64,000 bases of DNA from assembly GCA_015067585.1 (NCBI GenBank), contig SVMC01000007.1, positions 1-64,000 of the forward strand, given 5' to 3'. Under the pieces are notes generated by a model. That model saw only the letters and a list, made by a program, of their open reading frames with translations. It was not told the origin of the DNA and made no database searches. The position numbers and the translations under genes are program-made. Shown here piece after piece: positions 1 through 9,322 of the stretch (position 1 is its first letter; the number at the start of each line of letters is the position of its first letter). This stretch comes from Oscillospiraceae bacterium. Lineage in GTDB: Bacteria; Bacillota; Clostridia; Oscillospirales; Oscillospiraceae.

Positions 1-77
1 CAGCGTATTTCATAGCGTCAGCTATTTCATAACGCGAAGCGTTATTTCACAAATCCCGCAAGGGATTTATTTCATTG
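1..77. repeat. Array of short perfect hairpins with ATTTCAT linkers
   Basis: Three small palindromes follow each other: TAGC-GTCA-GCTA, AACGC-GAA-GCGTT and AATCCC-GCAA-GGGATT, separated by ATTTCAT/ATTTCAC linkers. The window begins inside the array. A related array lies at 13890-13968 and looser relatives follow tRNA-Pro at 43488-43594. It sits just beyond the ssrA terminator. The function is unknown; a small non-autonomous repeat or a 3'-UTR element fits the pattern. Confidence 0.6.
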
Positions 78-118
78 AAAAGAACCCACACTTGTCGTAG
101 ACAAATGTGGGTTCTTTT
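78..118 (-). terminator. Rho-independent terminator of ssrA
   Basis: The stem AAAAGAACCCACA...TGTGGGTTCTTTT starts two bases after the CCA end of tmRNA on the minus strand. Its A/T flanks give a U-run in either direction, so it may work both ways. Confidence 0.85.
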
Positions 119-119
119 C

Positions 120-468
120 TGGTGGAGGCGAGGGGAGTTGAACCCCTGTCCGAAAATAACTTGGAAGGAACTTCTCCGAGCGCAGTTTGTTATTTACATT
201 CCCTCGCCGTGGCGGGAACAAACACTCTTCACGGCTTGGTAGCTTCATGATGCATGGTGCGCTCAAAGCTTTGCGCACGCACGAGTACCACTAAATCACG
301 CCCAAGCCCGGGTCGTGGTCCTCCCGGGGTGGACGGGTTGCCTAATTAGGCAGCCAGTGCAACAGTATTGTTGTCAGTTAATTTAGAAAAGTTGCCCGGT
401 TTAAAGAGGTCAGACACCTCTGCTCGCTATTCCGGCCTCACTATCCCCGTCGAAACCGGTACGCCCCC
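120..468 (-). ncRNA. ssrA: Transfer-messenger RNA (tmRNA)
   Basis: On the minus strand the 5' end GGGGGCG (468-462) pairs with CGCCTCC before the encoded ACCA at 120-123, forming a tRNA-type acceptor stem with one G-U pair. A T arm, GGGGTTCAACTCCCC, lies next to the 3' end. The conserved early segment ACCGGTTTCGACGGGG is present. A tag reading frame ends DNNTVALAA with its stop at 346-348, matching the hydrophobic ALAA-type degradation tags of the family. tmRNA with SmpB rescues stalled ribosomes and tags the nascent chain for proteolysis. smpB lies about 580 bp upstream on the same strand, with ppiB between. The exact resume codon is not certain. Confidence 0.95.
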
Positions 469-507
469 ATATCGCCGCCCCAAAATGGGGCGGGTATGAA
501 CATTCTC

Positions 508-1050
508 TTAGCGGAATCTTGCGTAGGGATCTTCCAGCTTTTTGGGTTCGGGATATTCTTCACCGAAGGTGTCCACAGTGACCTTTGCCATGATCTGAGG
601 TGCTACAGGACGGTCAGCCCGGTCGGTCTTGGTGGCTGCGATGGCGTCCACCACTTCGATGCCCTCGATCACCTTGCCAAATGCGGCATACTGTCCGTCC
701 AGATGGGGGGAATCCTCGTGCATCAGGAAGAACTGGCTGCCGGCGGAGTTGGGAGACTGGCTTCTGGCCATGGACAGAACACCACGCTTATGCTTCAGCT
801 TGTTGTCAACGCCGTTGAACAGGAATTCGCCCTTGATGCAGTAGCCGGGGCCGCCGGTGCCGGTGCCCTGAGGGCAGCCGCCCTGGATCATAAAGCCGGA
901 GATGACACGATGGAAGCAAAGGCCGTCATAGAAGCCCTTATTGATCAAAGAGATAAAATTATAGACAGACTGCGGTGCGGTTTCGGGATAAAGCTCCGCT
1001 TTGATGATAGCGCCGTTTTCCATTTCGATGGTTACAATGGGATTTGCCAT
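508..1050 (-). CDS. ppiB: Cyclophilin-type peptidyl-prolyl cis-trans isomerase
   Basis: This 180-residue protein is a complete single-domain cyclophilin. FHRVISGFMIQGGCPQGTG, near residues 45-65, carries the catalytic Arg and the substrate loop, and SAGSQFFLMHEDSPHLDG near 100-120 is the second hallmark segment. No signal peptide or membrane segment is seen, so it should act in the cytoplasm, speeding proline isomerisation during folding. It lies 1 bp downstream of smpB on the same strand and upstream of ssrA, so the three may share transcripts. The 35-residue C-terminal tail (EEYPEPKKLEDPYARFR) is hydrophilic. Confidence 0.93.
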   Translation of the reverse strand: MANPIVTIEMENGAIIKAELYPETAPQSVYNFISLINKGFYDGLCFHRVISGFMIQGGCPQGTGTGGPGYCIKGEFLFNGVDNKLKHKRGVLSMARSQSPNSAGSQFFLMHEDSPHLDGQYAAFGKVIEGIEVVDAIAATKTDRADRPVAPQIMAKVTVDTFGEEYPEPKKLEDPYARFR

Positions 1051-1051
1051 A

Positions 1052-1519
1052 TTATCTGCCGTTCCTTTCTTTCATTGCGCGGTCCATCTGCCGTTTTGCA
1101 TCCCGCTTGGCGATGTCTTCGCGCTTGTCATATAATTTCTTACCGCGGCACAGGGCGATCTTCAGCTTGACCCTTGAGCCATTGAAGTAGAGGCTCAGAG
1201 GGATCACCGCAAAGCCTTCCTGCTTCGTCTTGCCGAAGAGATACATGATCTGCCGTTTGTGCATCAGAAGGCGCCGGGGCCGCATGGGGTCTTTATTGAA
1301 GATATTCCCCTGCTCATAGGGCGCAATGTGCATATGGCGAACCCACAGCTCGCCGTCCTTGACGGTACACCAGGCGTCCTTCAGGCTCACATTGCCCTTG
1401 CGGATGGATTTGACTTCGGTGCCGAAAAGCTCGATGCCGGCTTCAAAATCCTCAAGGATGAAATATTCATGGGTCGCTTCGCGGTTCTTCGCGATCACAC
1501 GGATGCCCTTGCTTTCCAT
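1052..1519 (-). CDS. smpB: SsrA-binding protein SmpB
   Basis: The 155-residue product matches SmpB over its length: N-terminal NREATHEYFILEDFEAGIEL, central GTEVKSIRKGNVSLKDAW, the RRLLMHK segment, and a basic C-terminal tail (KREDIAKRDAKRQMDRAMKERNGR) that enters the empty mRNA channel in known SmpB. It binds tmRNA and delivers it to stalled ribosomes. The start has GGAGGT upstream. A TATAAT box lies at 1544-1549 in the gap to polC, so smpB probably has its own promoter although it follows polC on the same strand. Confidence 0.97.
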   Translation of the reverse strand: MESKGIRVIAKNREATHEYFILEDFEAGIELFGTEVKSIRKGNVSLKDAWCTVKDGELWVRHMHIAPYEQGNIFNKDPMRPRRLLMHKRQIMYLFGKTKQEGFAVIPLSLYFNGSRVKLKIALCRGKKLYDKREDIAKRDAKRQMDRAMKERNGR

Positions 1520-1604
1520 GCCGGCACCTCCCTTCCGTCATTCATTATATCACATTACAAGTAAGAATTAAACCACAATTATCAGAAAATTGCAAGCGGT
1601 AAAA

Positions 1605-4600
1605 TCAGAAGAAGCTCACCTGACTGGTCTCCGGCATGGAACCAAAGGCACCGGCCGCCTTGAGGTTCTCAATATGAGTCTGGGATACCTTGGGACAGGC
1701 GGCAGAGAATTCCTCAATGGAGATAAACTGCTTTCCTTTTCTTCCCTCCACAATATCCTCGGCCGCGGTTTCACCAAGACCGGACACCGCGAAAAATGGC
1801 GGCAGCAGCTTTCCATCCTCAATCACAAACTTCTTTGCCTCAGACTTATAAAGGTCGATGGGAGCGAACTCAAAACCGCGAAGATAGAATTCATAGCAGA
1901 CCTCAAGGGTGGTCAGGAGGTCTTCATCCTTGGCGGTGGCATCAGGGTTATGCTTAATGGCCTGAATGCTGGAAAGAACCATGTCCTTGCCTTGCGTCAT
2001 CAAGGCTGCGTCAAAGCCGCCCTTCTGACTTCTGCGGTAGAAATACGCCGCATAGAAGGCCAACGGCTCATGCACTTTAAACCACGCAATGCGGAAGGCC
2101 ATCATAACATAGGCAACGGCGTGGGCCTTGGGGAACAGATACTTGATCTTCTTGCAGGAGCCGATGTACCAATCCGGCACACCTGCCGCCACCATTTCCT
2201 CCTCCGCACCTTCGGGCAGTCCCCTGCCCTTTCGTACCGCCTCCATGATCTTGAAGGATCGTTTTTCCGGCATGCCGCAGGAAATCAGATAGTTCATAAT
2301 ATCGTCACGGCAGCCGATGGCCTGACCGACGGTGGCAGTCTTGGACAGGATCAGATCTCTGGCATTGCCAAGCCACACGTCCGTACCATGGGAGAAGCCG
2401 GACAAGCGGATCAGAGTATCAAACTCTGTGGGTTGGGTTTCTTCCAGCATGCCGCGGGTAAAGCTGGTGCCGAATTCCGGAATGGCCACAGAACCAACCG
2501 GCCCTAAAATCGGATCATTTTCATAGCCAAGCACCTTGGAAGAGGTGAAAATGGCCATGGTATCCTTATCATCCAGCGGGATCTCGCGGGCATTCACCCC
2601 GGTCATATCCTCCAGCATACGGATCATGGTGGGATCATCATGCCCCAGCATATCCAGCTTCAGGAGGTTTTCCTCCATGCAGTGATATTCAAAATGGGTG
2701 GTGATCCATTCCGAATCCGGTGCGTCCGCCGGGTGCTGCACGGGGCAGAAATCATAGATCTCATTTTCCTGCGGAATGACCACCAGACCGCCGGGATGCT
2801 GGCCCGTGGTGCGCTTGACACCCACGCAGCCAAGGGCAAGGCGCTGCTCTTCCGCGCGGTTGACAACCTTATCCCTTTCGCCGAGGTACTTTTTAACATA
2901 GCCGAAGGCGGTCTTCTCCGCTACGGTGCCGATGGTACCGGCACGGAACACATGATCCGCTCCAAACATATTCACGCAGTAGGCATGGGCCTCCGCCTGA
3001 TACTCGCCGGAGAAATTCAGGTCAATGTCCGGTACCTTGTCACCGCCGAAGCCGAGGAAGGTCTCAAAGGGAATGCCGAATCCCTCTTTTGCCAAGGGAG
3101 TGCCGCATTTGGGGCAATGGGCATCCGGAAGGTCCGCACCGCAGGCGGCATTATTCTTCGCCCAGATGGCTCTTTCCACCTTTTTGGCATCACCGGAGTC
3201 CTCGTCCATGGCATGGATATCCGCCGTATCAAATGTGGTGAACTTACACTCTCGATTCGGGCAGCGGTAATGGGGCGGATAGGAATTGACCTCCGTGATC
3301 CCGGAAAAATAAGCAACGATAGACGATCCAACGGAACCACGGGAACCGACCAGGTAGCCGTTCTCCAACGAGTTCTGCACCAGCTTCTGGGCAGACATAT
3401 AGATCACATCATAATGGCAGGAAATGATGTCGCCAAGCTCCGTCTCCACACGGTCGCGGATCAGCTTCGGCGGGTTTTCGCCATAAAGCTCATGCATCTT
3501 TCCGTAAACCAGCCGCTTCAGATCTGCCTCAGAATTCTCAATGGAGGGGGCAAACAGGTTATGGGGTACCGGGCGGATGGTTTCGCACATATCCGCAATC
3601 AGGTTGGTATTCTTTACAACCACTTCGTATGCCTTCTCTTCTCCAAGGTAGGAGAATTCCTCCAGCATTTCATCGGTGGTCTTAAAATAAATCGGCAGAT
3701 CCTTGTCCGCATCCTCAAAGCCCTTGGTGGCAAGAAGGATATGGCGGAAGATCTCGTCCTCAGGATTGAGGAAGTGTACATCGCCGGTGGCACACACGGG
3801 GATACCCAGCTCCTCGCCCAATTCTACGATGGTGCGGTTAAAGCTCCGCAGCTCCTCCTCGTCCTCCGCAAGGCCCTTTGCCAGCATGAAGCGGTTGTTG
3901 CAAATGGGTTGGATCTCCAAGAAATCATAGAAGCTTGCAATGCGCTTGAGTTCTGCATGACTCTTATGGGCCAGAACCGCCTGAAACAGTTCGCCCGCCT
4001 CGCAGGCAGAGCCGATGATCAGGCCCTCCCGCCAACGGATCAGCTCAGATTTCGGGATGTGGGGCACGCGCTTATAATACTGCAGATTGCCAAGAGAGAT
4101 CAGGCGGTAGAGATTGCGAAGGCCGGTCTGGTTTTTAGCAAAGAGAAGAATATGCCGCGCATGGCGCCCATCCAGACGGCCACCGCTGCGAATCTGCGCC
4201 ATAGCGGGATTGATGGCTTCAAGATCGTGAATATCCCGTTCTTCCAACATCTTAATAAAGCGCATCAGCAGATAGCCGCAGGTCAGAGCATCGTCAGAAG
4301 CTCTGTGGTGCTGGAATTCCGGCAGGCTCAAAGCATCCGCTACAATATTCAGCTTATATTTGCCCAGCTTGGGAAGCAGGTTCTGGGCAAGGATCAGAGT
4401 ATCTACATAGGTGGGTGCAAAGGGAATTTTCAGCTTTTCGCAAGCCGCTGTCAGGAAACCCACATCGAAGTCTGCATTATGGGCACAAAGGGGACGATCG
4501 CCGCAGAATGCAAGAAATTCCGGCAGCACCTCGTGGATCTTGGGTGCGCCACGCAGCATCTCATCGGTAATGCCGGTGAGTTCAATGATCTTTTTCGCTA

Positions 4601-5999
4601 AAGGCCGCTCCGGATCTACAAAGGTCTGGAAACGGTCGATCACCTCACCGTCCCGGATGATGACGGCACCGATCTCGGTGATCACATCCTGTCGGGCAGA
4701 AAGGCCCGTGGTTTCCAAGTCAAAGGCTACGAATTCATCATGCAGGGAGGCATTCTGCTCCCCATGTACCACGATACGGTCATCCACGTCGTTTACATAA
4801 TATCCTTCGCAACCATAAAGGATCTTCATTGGCTGGTTGGTGCCTGCCACCTTGCAGCCCCATTCCACCGCGTGCATAGCATCGGGGTAGGCCTGTGCGC
4901 CACCGTGATCGGTGATGGCAATGGCCTGATGTCCCCAGCCTGCCGCCGTTCTGACTGCGGTCATGGTGTCGGTCAGCGCATCCATAGAGGACATGGCTGT
5001 ATGCAGATGCAGCTCTACGCGCTTTTCCGCAGCGGTATCCTGTCGGACAGGCCGCTTCCCTTCCATAATGGCGCTGGGTTTCATAACCATATCGTTCTCA
5101 TATTTATCATGGGTCATGCGGCCCTGAATCCTGATCCAGATACCCGGCTTTTTCTTTTTTGCATTGGGACCGTAAATGTTTTCAAGGATCGGCTTTGCCT
5201 CCGCCGGCTCCATGAACTGGTTGACACGCACACTTCCGGTATAATCCGTCATGTCAAAGCTGATCACCCATGCGTTTCGCTTTTTCAGCTCACGATGATT
5301 GATGGCAATGACCTCGCCCTCCACGATGACACGCCCCATATCCAGATTTAATTCGCACATGGCAGTCGCCTCTCCCCGGAAGGGCTTGCCATAGATGGCA
5401 CCTGCTTCGAGCTTGGATGCCGCAGGGGCCGCCTTCTCCACGACGGTGACAGCGGGCACAGCTTTCATAGCTTCCTGGCGAATGGCCTGGGTCATCTCAA
5501 ACAGAGCATCCCCCTCAAGCTGCTCACCTGCGTGAACTTCAACGCGTATTTCTGTCTCAAACCAATCCCTGAGCTGCCGCTCCAGATGCTTCAGATGCGG
5601 CTCCAGCTCGCTGACGCCATTTCCCTGCAGATAAAGATGCATCGTCCGCTGTTGTGCATCCGCTTCCCAGCGCGCACCCGCCAGAATGGCTCTTGCGGGA
5701 GAATACGCACAGGTCACCACACGGGTCAGATCAAGCGGCGCAGCTTTACTGAGCGCATCCAAGGGGAACACCGGAAGGATCTGCACACTGCGAAGGTGAT
5801 AGGCTTTTGCAAGCTCCGTTTCACAAAGGCGGAACAGCGCTGCGGGAAAATAGCTCCCGCAGCGCACCTGAACCGTTAAAGAACGAAACTGTGTATCAAG
5901 TTGTACATCAAATACCCGCATATTCTCCATGAGCGGCCGCAGCTCATCAGGCGGCGCAAAATCAGGAAACATGACGGTAAAATGCAGTTCGGCTTTCAT
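1605..5999 (-). CDS. polC: DNA polymerase III alpha subunit, Gram-positive PolC type
   Basis: This is the replicative polymerase with built-in 3'-5' exonuclease. Of 1464 residues, in order: N-terminal domain; OB fold (about 235-310); split PHP domain starting KRVELHLHT; an inserted DEDDh exonuclease (FVAFDLETTGL, later HNADFDVGFL); polymerase palm with PDIDLNFSGEYQ; and a C-terminal SQVSFF that fits a beta-clamp-binding motif. A zinc site (CPNREC and later CPKCG) carries a longer spacer than I expect for PolC. I chose the ATG at 5997-5999 because AGGAG sits 5 bases upstream; an in-frame GTG at 6018-6020 overlapping the ispG stop has no good site. Confidence 0.97.
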   Translation of the reverse strand: MKAELHFTVMFPDFAPPDELRPLMENMRVFDVQLDTQFRSLTVQVRCGSYFPAALFRLCETELAKAYHLRSVQILPVFPLDALSKAAPLDLTRVVTCAYSPARAILAGARWEADAQQRTMHLYLQGNGVSELEPHLKHLERQLRDWFETEIRVEVHAGEQLEGDALFEMTQAIRQEAMKAVPAVTVVEKAAPAASKLEAGAIYGKPFRGEATAMCELNLDMGRVIVEGEVIAINHRELKKRNAWVISFDMTDYTGSVRVNQFMEPAEAKPILENIYGPNAKKKKPGIWIRIQGRMTHDKYENDMVMKPSAIMEGKRPVRQDTAAEKRVELHLHTAMSSMDALTDTMTAVRTAAGWGHQAIAITDHGGAQAYPDAMHAVEWGCKVAGTNQPMKILYGCEGYYVNDVDDRIVVHGEQNASLHDEFVAFDLETTGLSARQDVITEIGAVIIRDGEVIDRFQTFVDPERPLAKKIIELTGITDEMLRGAPKIHEVLPEFLAFCGDRPLCAHNADFDVGFLTAACEKLKIPFAPTYVDTLILAQNLLPKLGKYKLNIVADALSLPEFQHHRASDDALTCGYLLMRFIKMLEERDIHDLEAINPAMAQIRSGGRLDGRHARHILLFAKNQTGLRNLYRLISLGNLQYYKRVPHIPKSELIRWREGLIIGSACEAGELFQAVLAHKSHAELKRIASFYDFLEIQPICNNRFMLAKGLAEDEEELRSFNRTIVELGEELGIPVCATGDVHFLNPEDEIFRHILLATKGFEDADKDLPIYFKTTDEMLEEFSYLGEEKAYEVVVKNTNLIADMCETIRPVPHNLFAPSIENSEADLKRLVYGKMHELYGENPPKLIRDRVETELGDIISCHYDVIYMSAQKLVQNSLENGYLVGSRGSVGSSIVAYFSGITEVNSYPPHYRCPNRECKFTTFDTADIHAMDEDSGDAKKVERAIWAKNNAACGADLPDAHCPKCGTPLAKEGFGIPFETFLGFGGDKVPDIDLNFSGEYQAEAHAYCVNMFGADHVFRAGTIGTVAEKTAFGYVKKYLGERDKVVNRAEEQRLALGCVGVKRTTGQHPGGLVVIPQENEIYDFCPVQHPADAPDSEWITTHFEYHCMEENLLKLDMLGHDDPTMIRMLEDMTGVNAREIPLDDKDTMAIFTSSKVLGYENDPILGPVGSVAIPEFGTSFTRGMLEETQPTEFDTLIRLSGFSHGTDVWLGNARDLILSKTATVGQAIGCRDDIMNYLISCGMPEKRSFKIMEAVRKGRGLPEGAEEEMVAAGVPDWYIGSCKKIKYLFPKAHAVAYVMMAFRIAWFKVHEPLAFYAAYFYRRSQKGGFDAALMTQGKDMVLSSIQAIKHNPDATAKDEDLLTTLEVCYEFYLRGFEFAPIDLYKSEAKKFVIEDGKLLPPFFAVSGLGETAAEDIVEGRKGKQFISIEEFSAACPKVSQTHIENLKAAGAFGSMPETSQVSFF

Positions 6000-6016
6000 A
6001 ATACTCCTAAGAGAAA

Positions 6017-7063
6017 TCACATCATATCAACATATTCCAGTAATCTGGGAAGCAGCTCATCATAGGGCATCTTTTCCTTGAGTTCCCCCTTGACAAACAG
6101 CACGCCGCAGCCATCGCCGCCTGCGATGCCCAGATCTGCCTGCCGAGCCTCACCGGGGCCATTGACCACGCAGCCCATAACCGCAACGGTCAGATTCTTT
6201 TTGCAGCCCTTCAGCGCATCCTCGACCCTCCGGGCAAGACCGATCAGATCGATCTGCGTCCGTCCGCAGGTGGGGCAGGCAACGATATTGATACCCTCTT
6301 TGCGAAGACCGGCGGCACGAAGGATGGCCTTAGCCGCCTCGATCTCGTGCAGCGGGTCTGCGGTCAGGGATACACGGATCGTGTCACCGATGCCCATACA
6401 AAGAAGACCGCCGATGCCAACGGCAGATTTGATGGTACCCATGTACTCCGTACCGGTTTCTGTCACGCCTACATGAAGGGGATAGCTCGACCGCTCAGAA
6501 AACAGGCGGTAAGCCTCCATCATCACCGGTACATCAGAGGATTTCATGGAAACGCAGATATCAAAGAAGCCGCAATTCTCCAAAAGGGCAATGTGAGAGA
6601 ACGCGCTGTCCACCAGTGCCTGTGCCGTGGGGCTGCCATAGCGCTCCAAGAGTTTCTTTTCCAGGCTGCCGCCATTGACACCAATGCGAATGGGGATCTT
6701 ATGGGCGCGGCAGCAATCCACCACCGCTTTTACCCGCTCTTCCCCGCCAATATTGCCGGGATTGATGCGGATCTTGGCTGCGCCCGCCTCAGCAGCGGCA
6801 ATGGCAAGGCGATAATCAAAATGGATGTCCGCCACCAAAGGCAGCGGGGATCTGTCTACGATGCTGCCAAAGGCTTTTGCCGCTTCCATATCCGGAATAG
6901 CCAGCCGTGCAATCTGGCAGCCGGCATCGGAAAGGGCATTGATCTGGGCAAGGCAGCCTTCCACATCCGTTGTTTTTATATTCAGCATGGACTGGATGGA
7001 CACCGGCGCATTGCCGCCGATGAGCACATCCCCCACACGGATCTGTCGTGTAATATTTCTCAT
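6017..7063 (-). CDS. ispG: 4-hydroxy-3-methylbut-2-enyl diphosphate synthase, flavodoxin type
   Basis: IspG makes HMBPP from MEcPP in the penultimate step of the MEP isoprenoid pathway, using a [4Fe-4S] cluster. The 348 residues hold the TIM-barrel part (ADIHFDYRLAIAAAEAGAAKIRINPGN-type region near 80-110) and the cluster-binding C-terminal part with CPTCGRTQ near 262 and GCVVNGPGEA near 297. The length fits the short bacterial form. It follows rseP by 4 bp and precedes polC closely, in one run of co-directional genes with dxr, so two MEP enzymes are encoded together. Confidence 0.97.
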   Translation of the reverse strand: MRNITRQIRVGDVLIGGNAPVSIQSMLNIKTTDVEGCLAQINALSDAGCQIARLAIPDMEAAKAFGSIVDRSPLPLVADIHFDYRLAIAAAEAGAAKIRINPGNIGGEERVKAVVDCCRAHKIPIRIGVNGGSLEKKLLERYGSPTAQALVDSAFSHIALLENCGFFDICVSMKSSDVPVMMEAYRLFSERSSYPLHVGVTETGTEYMGTIKSAVGIGGLLCMGIGDTIRVSLTADPLHEIEAAKAILRAAGLRKEGINIVACPTCGRTQIDLIGLARRVEDALKGCKKNLTVAVMGCVVNGPGEARQADLGIAGGDGCGVLFVKGELKEKMPYDELLPRLLEYVDMM

Positions 7064-7067
7064 AATC

Positions 7068-8123
7068 TCACCTGAAAATCAGTTTCCACACATCGTGGAA
7101 AGTAATAAACGCCATAAACAAAAGCAGCAGAACCATGCCGGCGCCGTGGATATAGCCCTCATACTTGGGATCGATCTTTTTTCGGAAGATCCCTTCAATG
7201 GCCGCCGTCACCAATAGGAAGAAAATGCGTCCGCCGTCCAGTGCCGGGATGGGCAGCATATTCATCACCGCCAGATTGACAGCAATGAAAGCAGTGAGGT
7301 AAAGCACATCCCGAATGCCCTCAGCCGTGGTTTTTGCGGCCTTGCCGGTCTCGGACATAGTGTTCACAATAGCAACGGGGCCACCCACTTCATTCAGGCC
7401 CGCTCTGCCGGTGATCAGATCCTCAAGACCCATCCACACCATGCGGCAAAAATCCATACAGGCATACCAGCTGTTCCGCAGAACCGAAGAAGCCGTGGCT
7501 TCCTCATAGCCGACGGTAAAGCCGTAAAGAAGCTCTTTGCCTTTCTCTGTTTCATATTCCTTCTTTTCCAGTGTAAAATCCGGCATTTCCACCTTTTCGC
7601 CGTCTCGCAGCACCACAAGGTCGCACTTCCCCGTGGCATTACGGCTCAGGTATAGCTGGATATCCGTCAAGGTATAGACCCTGCTTCCGTCGATGGAATA
7701 GAAGTAGTCCCCTTCCTGCATCCCGTGGACTTCCATGGGACTATCGGGCAAAAACTTCGAAACCTGTGTCGTGCTGAAACCATCTGCTGTACTGAACAGC
7801 AGCAAAACGATCAAAAAACCAATGACGAAATTCATAAACGCACCAGCAGCTAAAATGATCAGCCGCTTCCACCATTTGGCACTGGTGAAGGCCCGGGGGC
7901 TGTCACTGGCCTCATCCTCCCCCTCCATGGCGCAGTAGCCGCCAATGGGGATAGAACGCAGGGAATAGGTGGTCTCCCCTACCGTTTTTTGAAAAATAGC
8001 AGGCCCCATGCAAATGGCAAACTCATTGACCTTCACGCCCAGGGACTTTGCCGCAATAAAATGTCCCAGCTCATGCACAAAGATCAGAATGCCGAAGGCA
8101 AGAATCGCAAAAAGGATATACAT
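7068..8123 (-). CDS. rseP: RIP metalloprotease (site-2 protease family)
   Basis: A 351-residue intramembrane zinc protease. The first membrane helix contains HELGHFIAAK (zinc-binding HExxH, near residue 18), a PDZ domain follows (GMQEGDYFYSIDGSRV), and the C-terminal membrane part carries NMLPIPALDGGR, the third zinc-ligand motif. The family cleaves anti-sigma factors and remnant signal peptides in the membrane. The place between dxr and ispG is the common Firmicutes arrangement. Substrates cannot be read from the sequence. Confidence 0.95.
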   Translation of the reverse strand: MYILFAILAFGILIFVHELGHFIAAKSLGVKVNEFAICMGPAIFQKTVGETTYSLRSIPIGGYCAMEGEDEASDSPRAFTSAKWWKRLIILAAGAFMNFVIGFLIVLLLFSTADGFSTTQVSKFLPDSPMEVHGMQEGDYFYSIDGSRVYTLTDIQLYLSRNATGKCDLVVLRDGEKVEMPDFTLEKKEYETEKGKELLYGFTVGYEEATASSVLRNSWYACMDFCRMVWMGLEDLITGRAGLNEVGGPVAIVNTMSETGKAAKTTAEGIRDVLYLTAFIAVNLAVMNMLPIPALDGGRIFFLLVTAAIEGIFRKKIDPKYEGYIHGAGMVLLLLFMAFITFHDVWKLIFR

Positions 8124-8142
8124 GAATCAAACGCCTCTTTTA

Positions 8143-9297
8143 TCAGAGTTTTGAGAATTGCCGCAGCACCGCTTCCCGGGCCATCCGGTCCGCGCCGAGA
8201 ATCTCCTCAACGCTCTCGCCCGGAGTCACGGGAACCTCATCCATCGCCGCCTTTACAAGCTCTTCGATCTGTGCAAGGGAGATCTTATCCTCAAGGCACA
8301 GGCCCACCGCAGCTTCGTTTGCAGCATTCATGATGGCACAGGCGGTACCGCCCTGCCTTGCCGCGTCAATGGCAAGCCGCAGGCAGCCAAAGGTCTCCAT
8401 GTCCGGCCTTGCAAAGGTTAAGGAACCGCAGGAAAACAGATCCAACTCCGGAGCGGGGCACCATGCTCTGTCAGGGTAAGTCAGCGCAAGCTGAATGGGG
8501 ATGCGCATATCCGGCACACCAAGCTGCGCCATAATGGCGCCGTCGCAGAATTCCACCAGACTGTGGACGATGCTCTGGCGATGGATGGCCACCTCAATAC
8601 GCTCCAAGGGCATGGAATAAAGGTGCATCGCTTCGATCACCTCAAGGCCCTTGTTCATCAGGGTAGCACTGTCAACGGTGATCTTTGGGCCCATGTTCCA
8701 GTTGGGATGGCGCAGGGCATCCGCCTTGGTCATCTCAGAGAGTTCTTCCCGGCTCATACCGTAGAAGGGGCCGCCGGAGCAGGTCAGGATGAGCTTCTTC
8801 ACCTGCGCCCGGTCATGGCATCCCATAAGGCACTGGAAAATGGCGGAATGCTCAGAGTCCACTGGAATGATCTCCGCGCCCCACTTTTTCGCCTCAGCCA
8901 TTACAAGAGAGCCGGCGCAGACAAGGGTTTCCTTATTGGCAAGACCGATGCGCTTGCCTGCACGGATAGCAGCAAGGGTAGGGCGAAGGCCCAATGTACC
9001 CACAACGGAGGTGATGACAGTATCTGCTTCGGGAAGCTGCGCTGCTTCTATCATACCCGCTTCGCCCACGAGTATGTCGATCTTCTGATCGCCCAGCAGA
9101 CTTCGCAGTTCCTTTGCCGCCGCTTCCGTACCCATGACCGCAAGGCGAGGCTGAAATGCCCTGCACTGCTGCGCCAGAAGTTCCGTGTTGGTACCCGCCG
9201 CAAGAGCGCAGACCTGAATGGGCAAATGCTGCACCACATCAAGGGTCTGGCGGCCGATGGAGCCGGTGCTGCCAAGGATCACAAGCTGTTTTGTCAT
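8143..9297 (-). CDS. dxr: 1-deoxy-D-xylulose 5-phosphate reductoisomerase
   Basis: Dxr converts DXP to MEP, the committed step of the MEP pathway, with NADPH. The N-terminal Rossmann motif is ILGSTGSIGRQTLDV (residues 7-21), GLANKETLVCAG near 118-129 is the conserved substrate loop, and PVDSEHSAIFQ near 147 holds metal and substrate ligands. At 384 residues the length is normal. It lies between cdsA and rseP in the same transcription unit, with GAGGT as its ribosome binding site. Confidence 0.97.
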   Translation of the reverse strand: MTKQLVILGSTGSIGRQTLDVVQHLPIQVCALAAGTNTELLAQQCRAFQPRLAVMGTEAAAKELRSLLGDQKIDILVGEAGMIEAAQLPEADTVITSVVGTLGLRPTLAAIRAGKRIGLANKETLVCAGSLVMAEAKKWGAEIIPVDSEHSAIFQCLMGCHDRAQVKKLILTCSGGPFYGMSREELSEMTKADALRHPNWNMGPKITVDSATLMNKGLEVIEAMHLYSMPLERIEVAIHRQSIVHSLVEFCDGAIMAQLGVPDMRIPIQLALTYPDRAWCPAPELDLFSCGSLTFARPDMETFGCLRLAIDAARQGGTACAIMNAANEAAVGLCLEDKISLAQIEELVKAAMDEVPVTPGESVEEILGADRMAREAVLRQFSKL

Positions 9298-9322
9298 GTA
9301 GCATTACCTCTTATCAACAAAA

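Noticed and set aside
2640..4601. 653-codon plus-strand frame
   Set aside because: Antisense to polC; no start signals or motifs.
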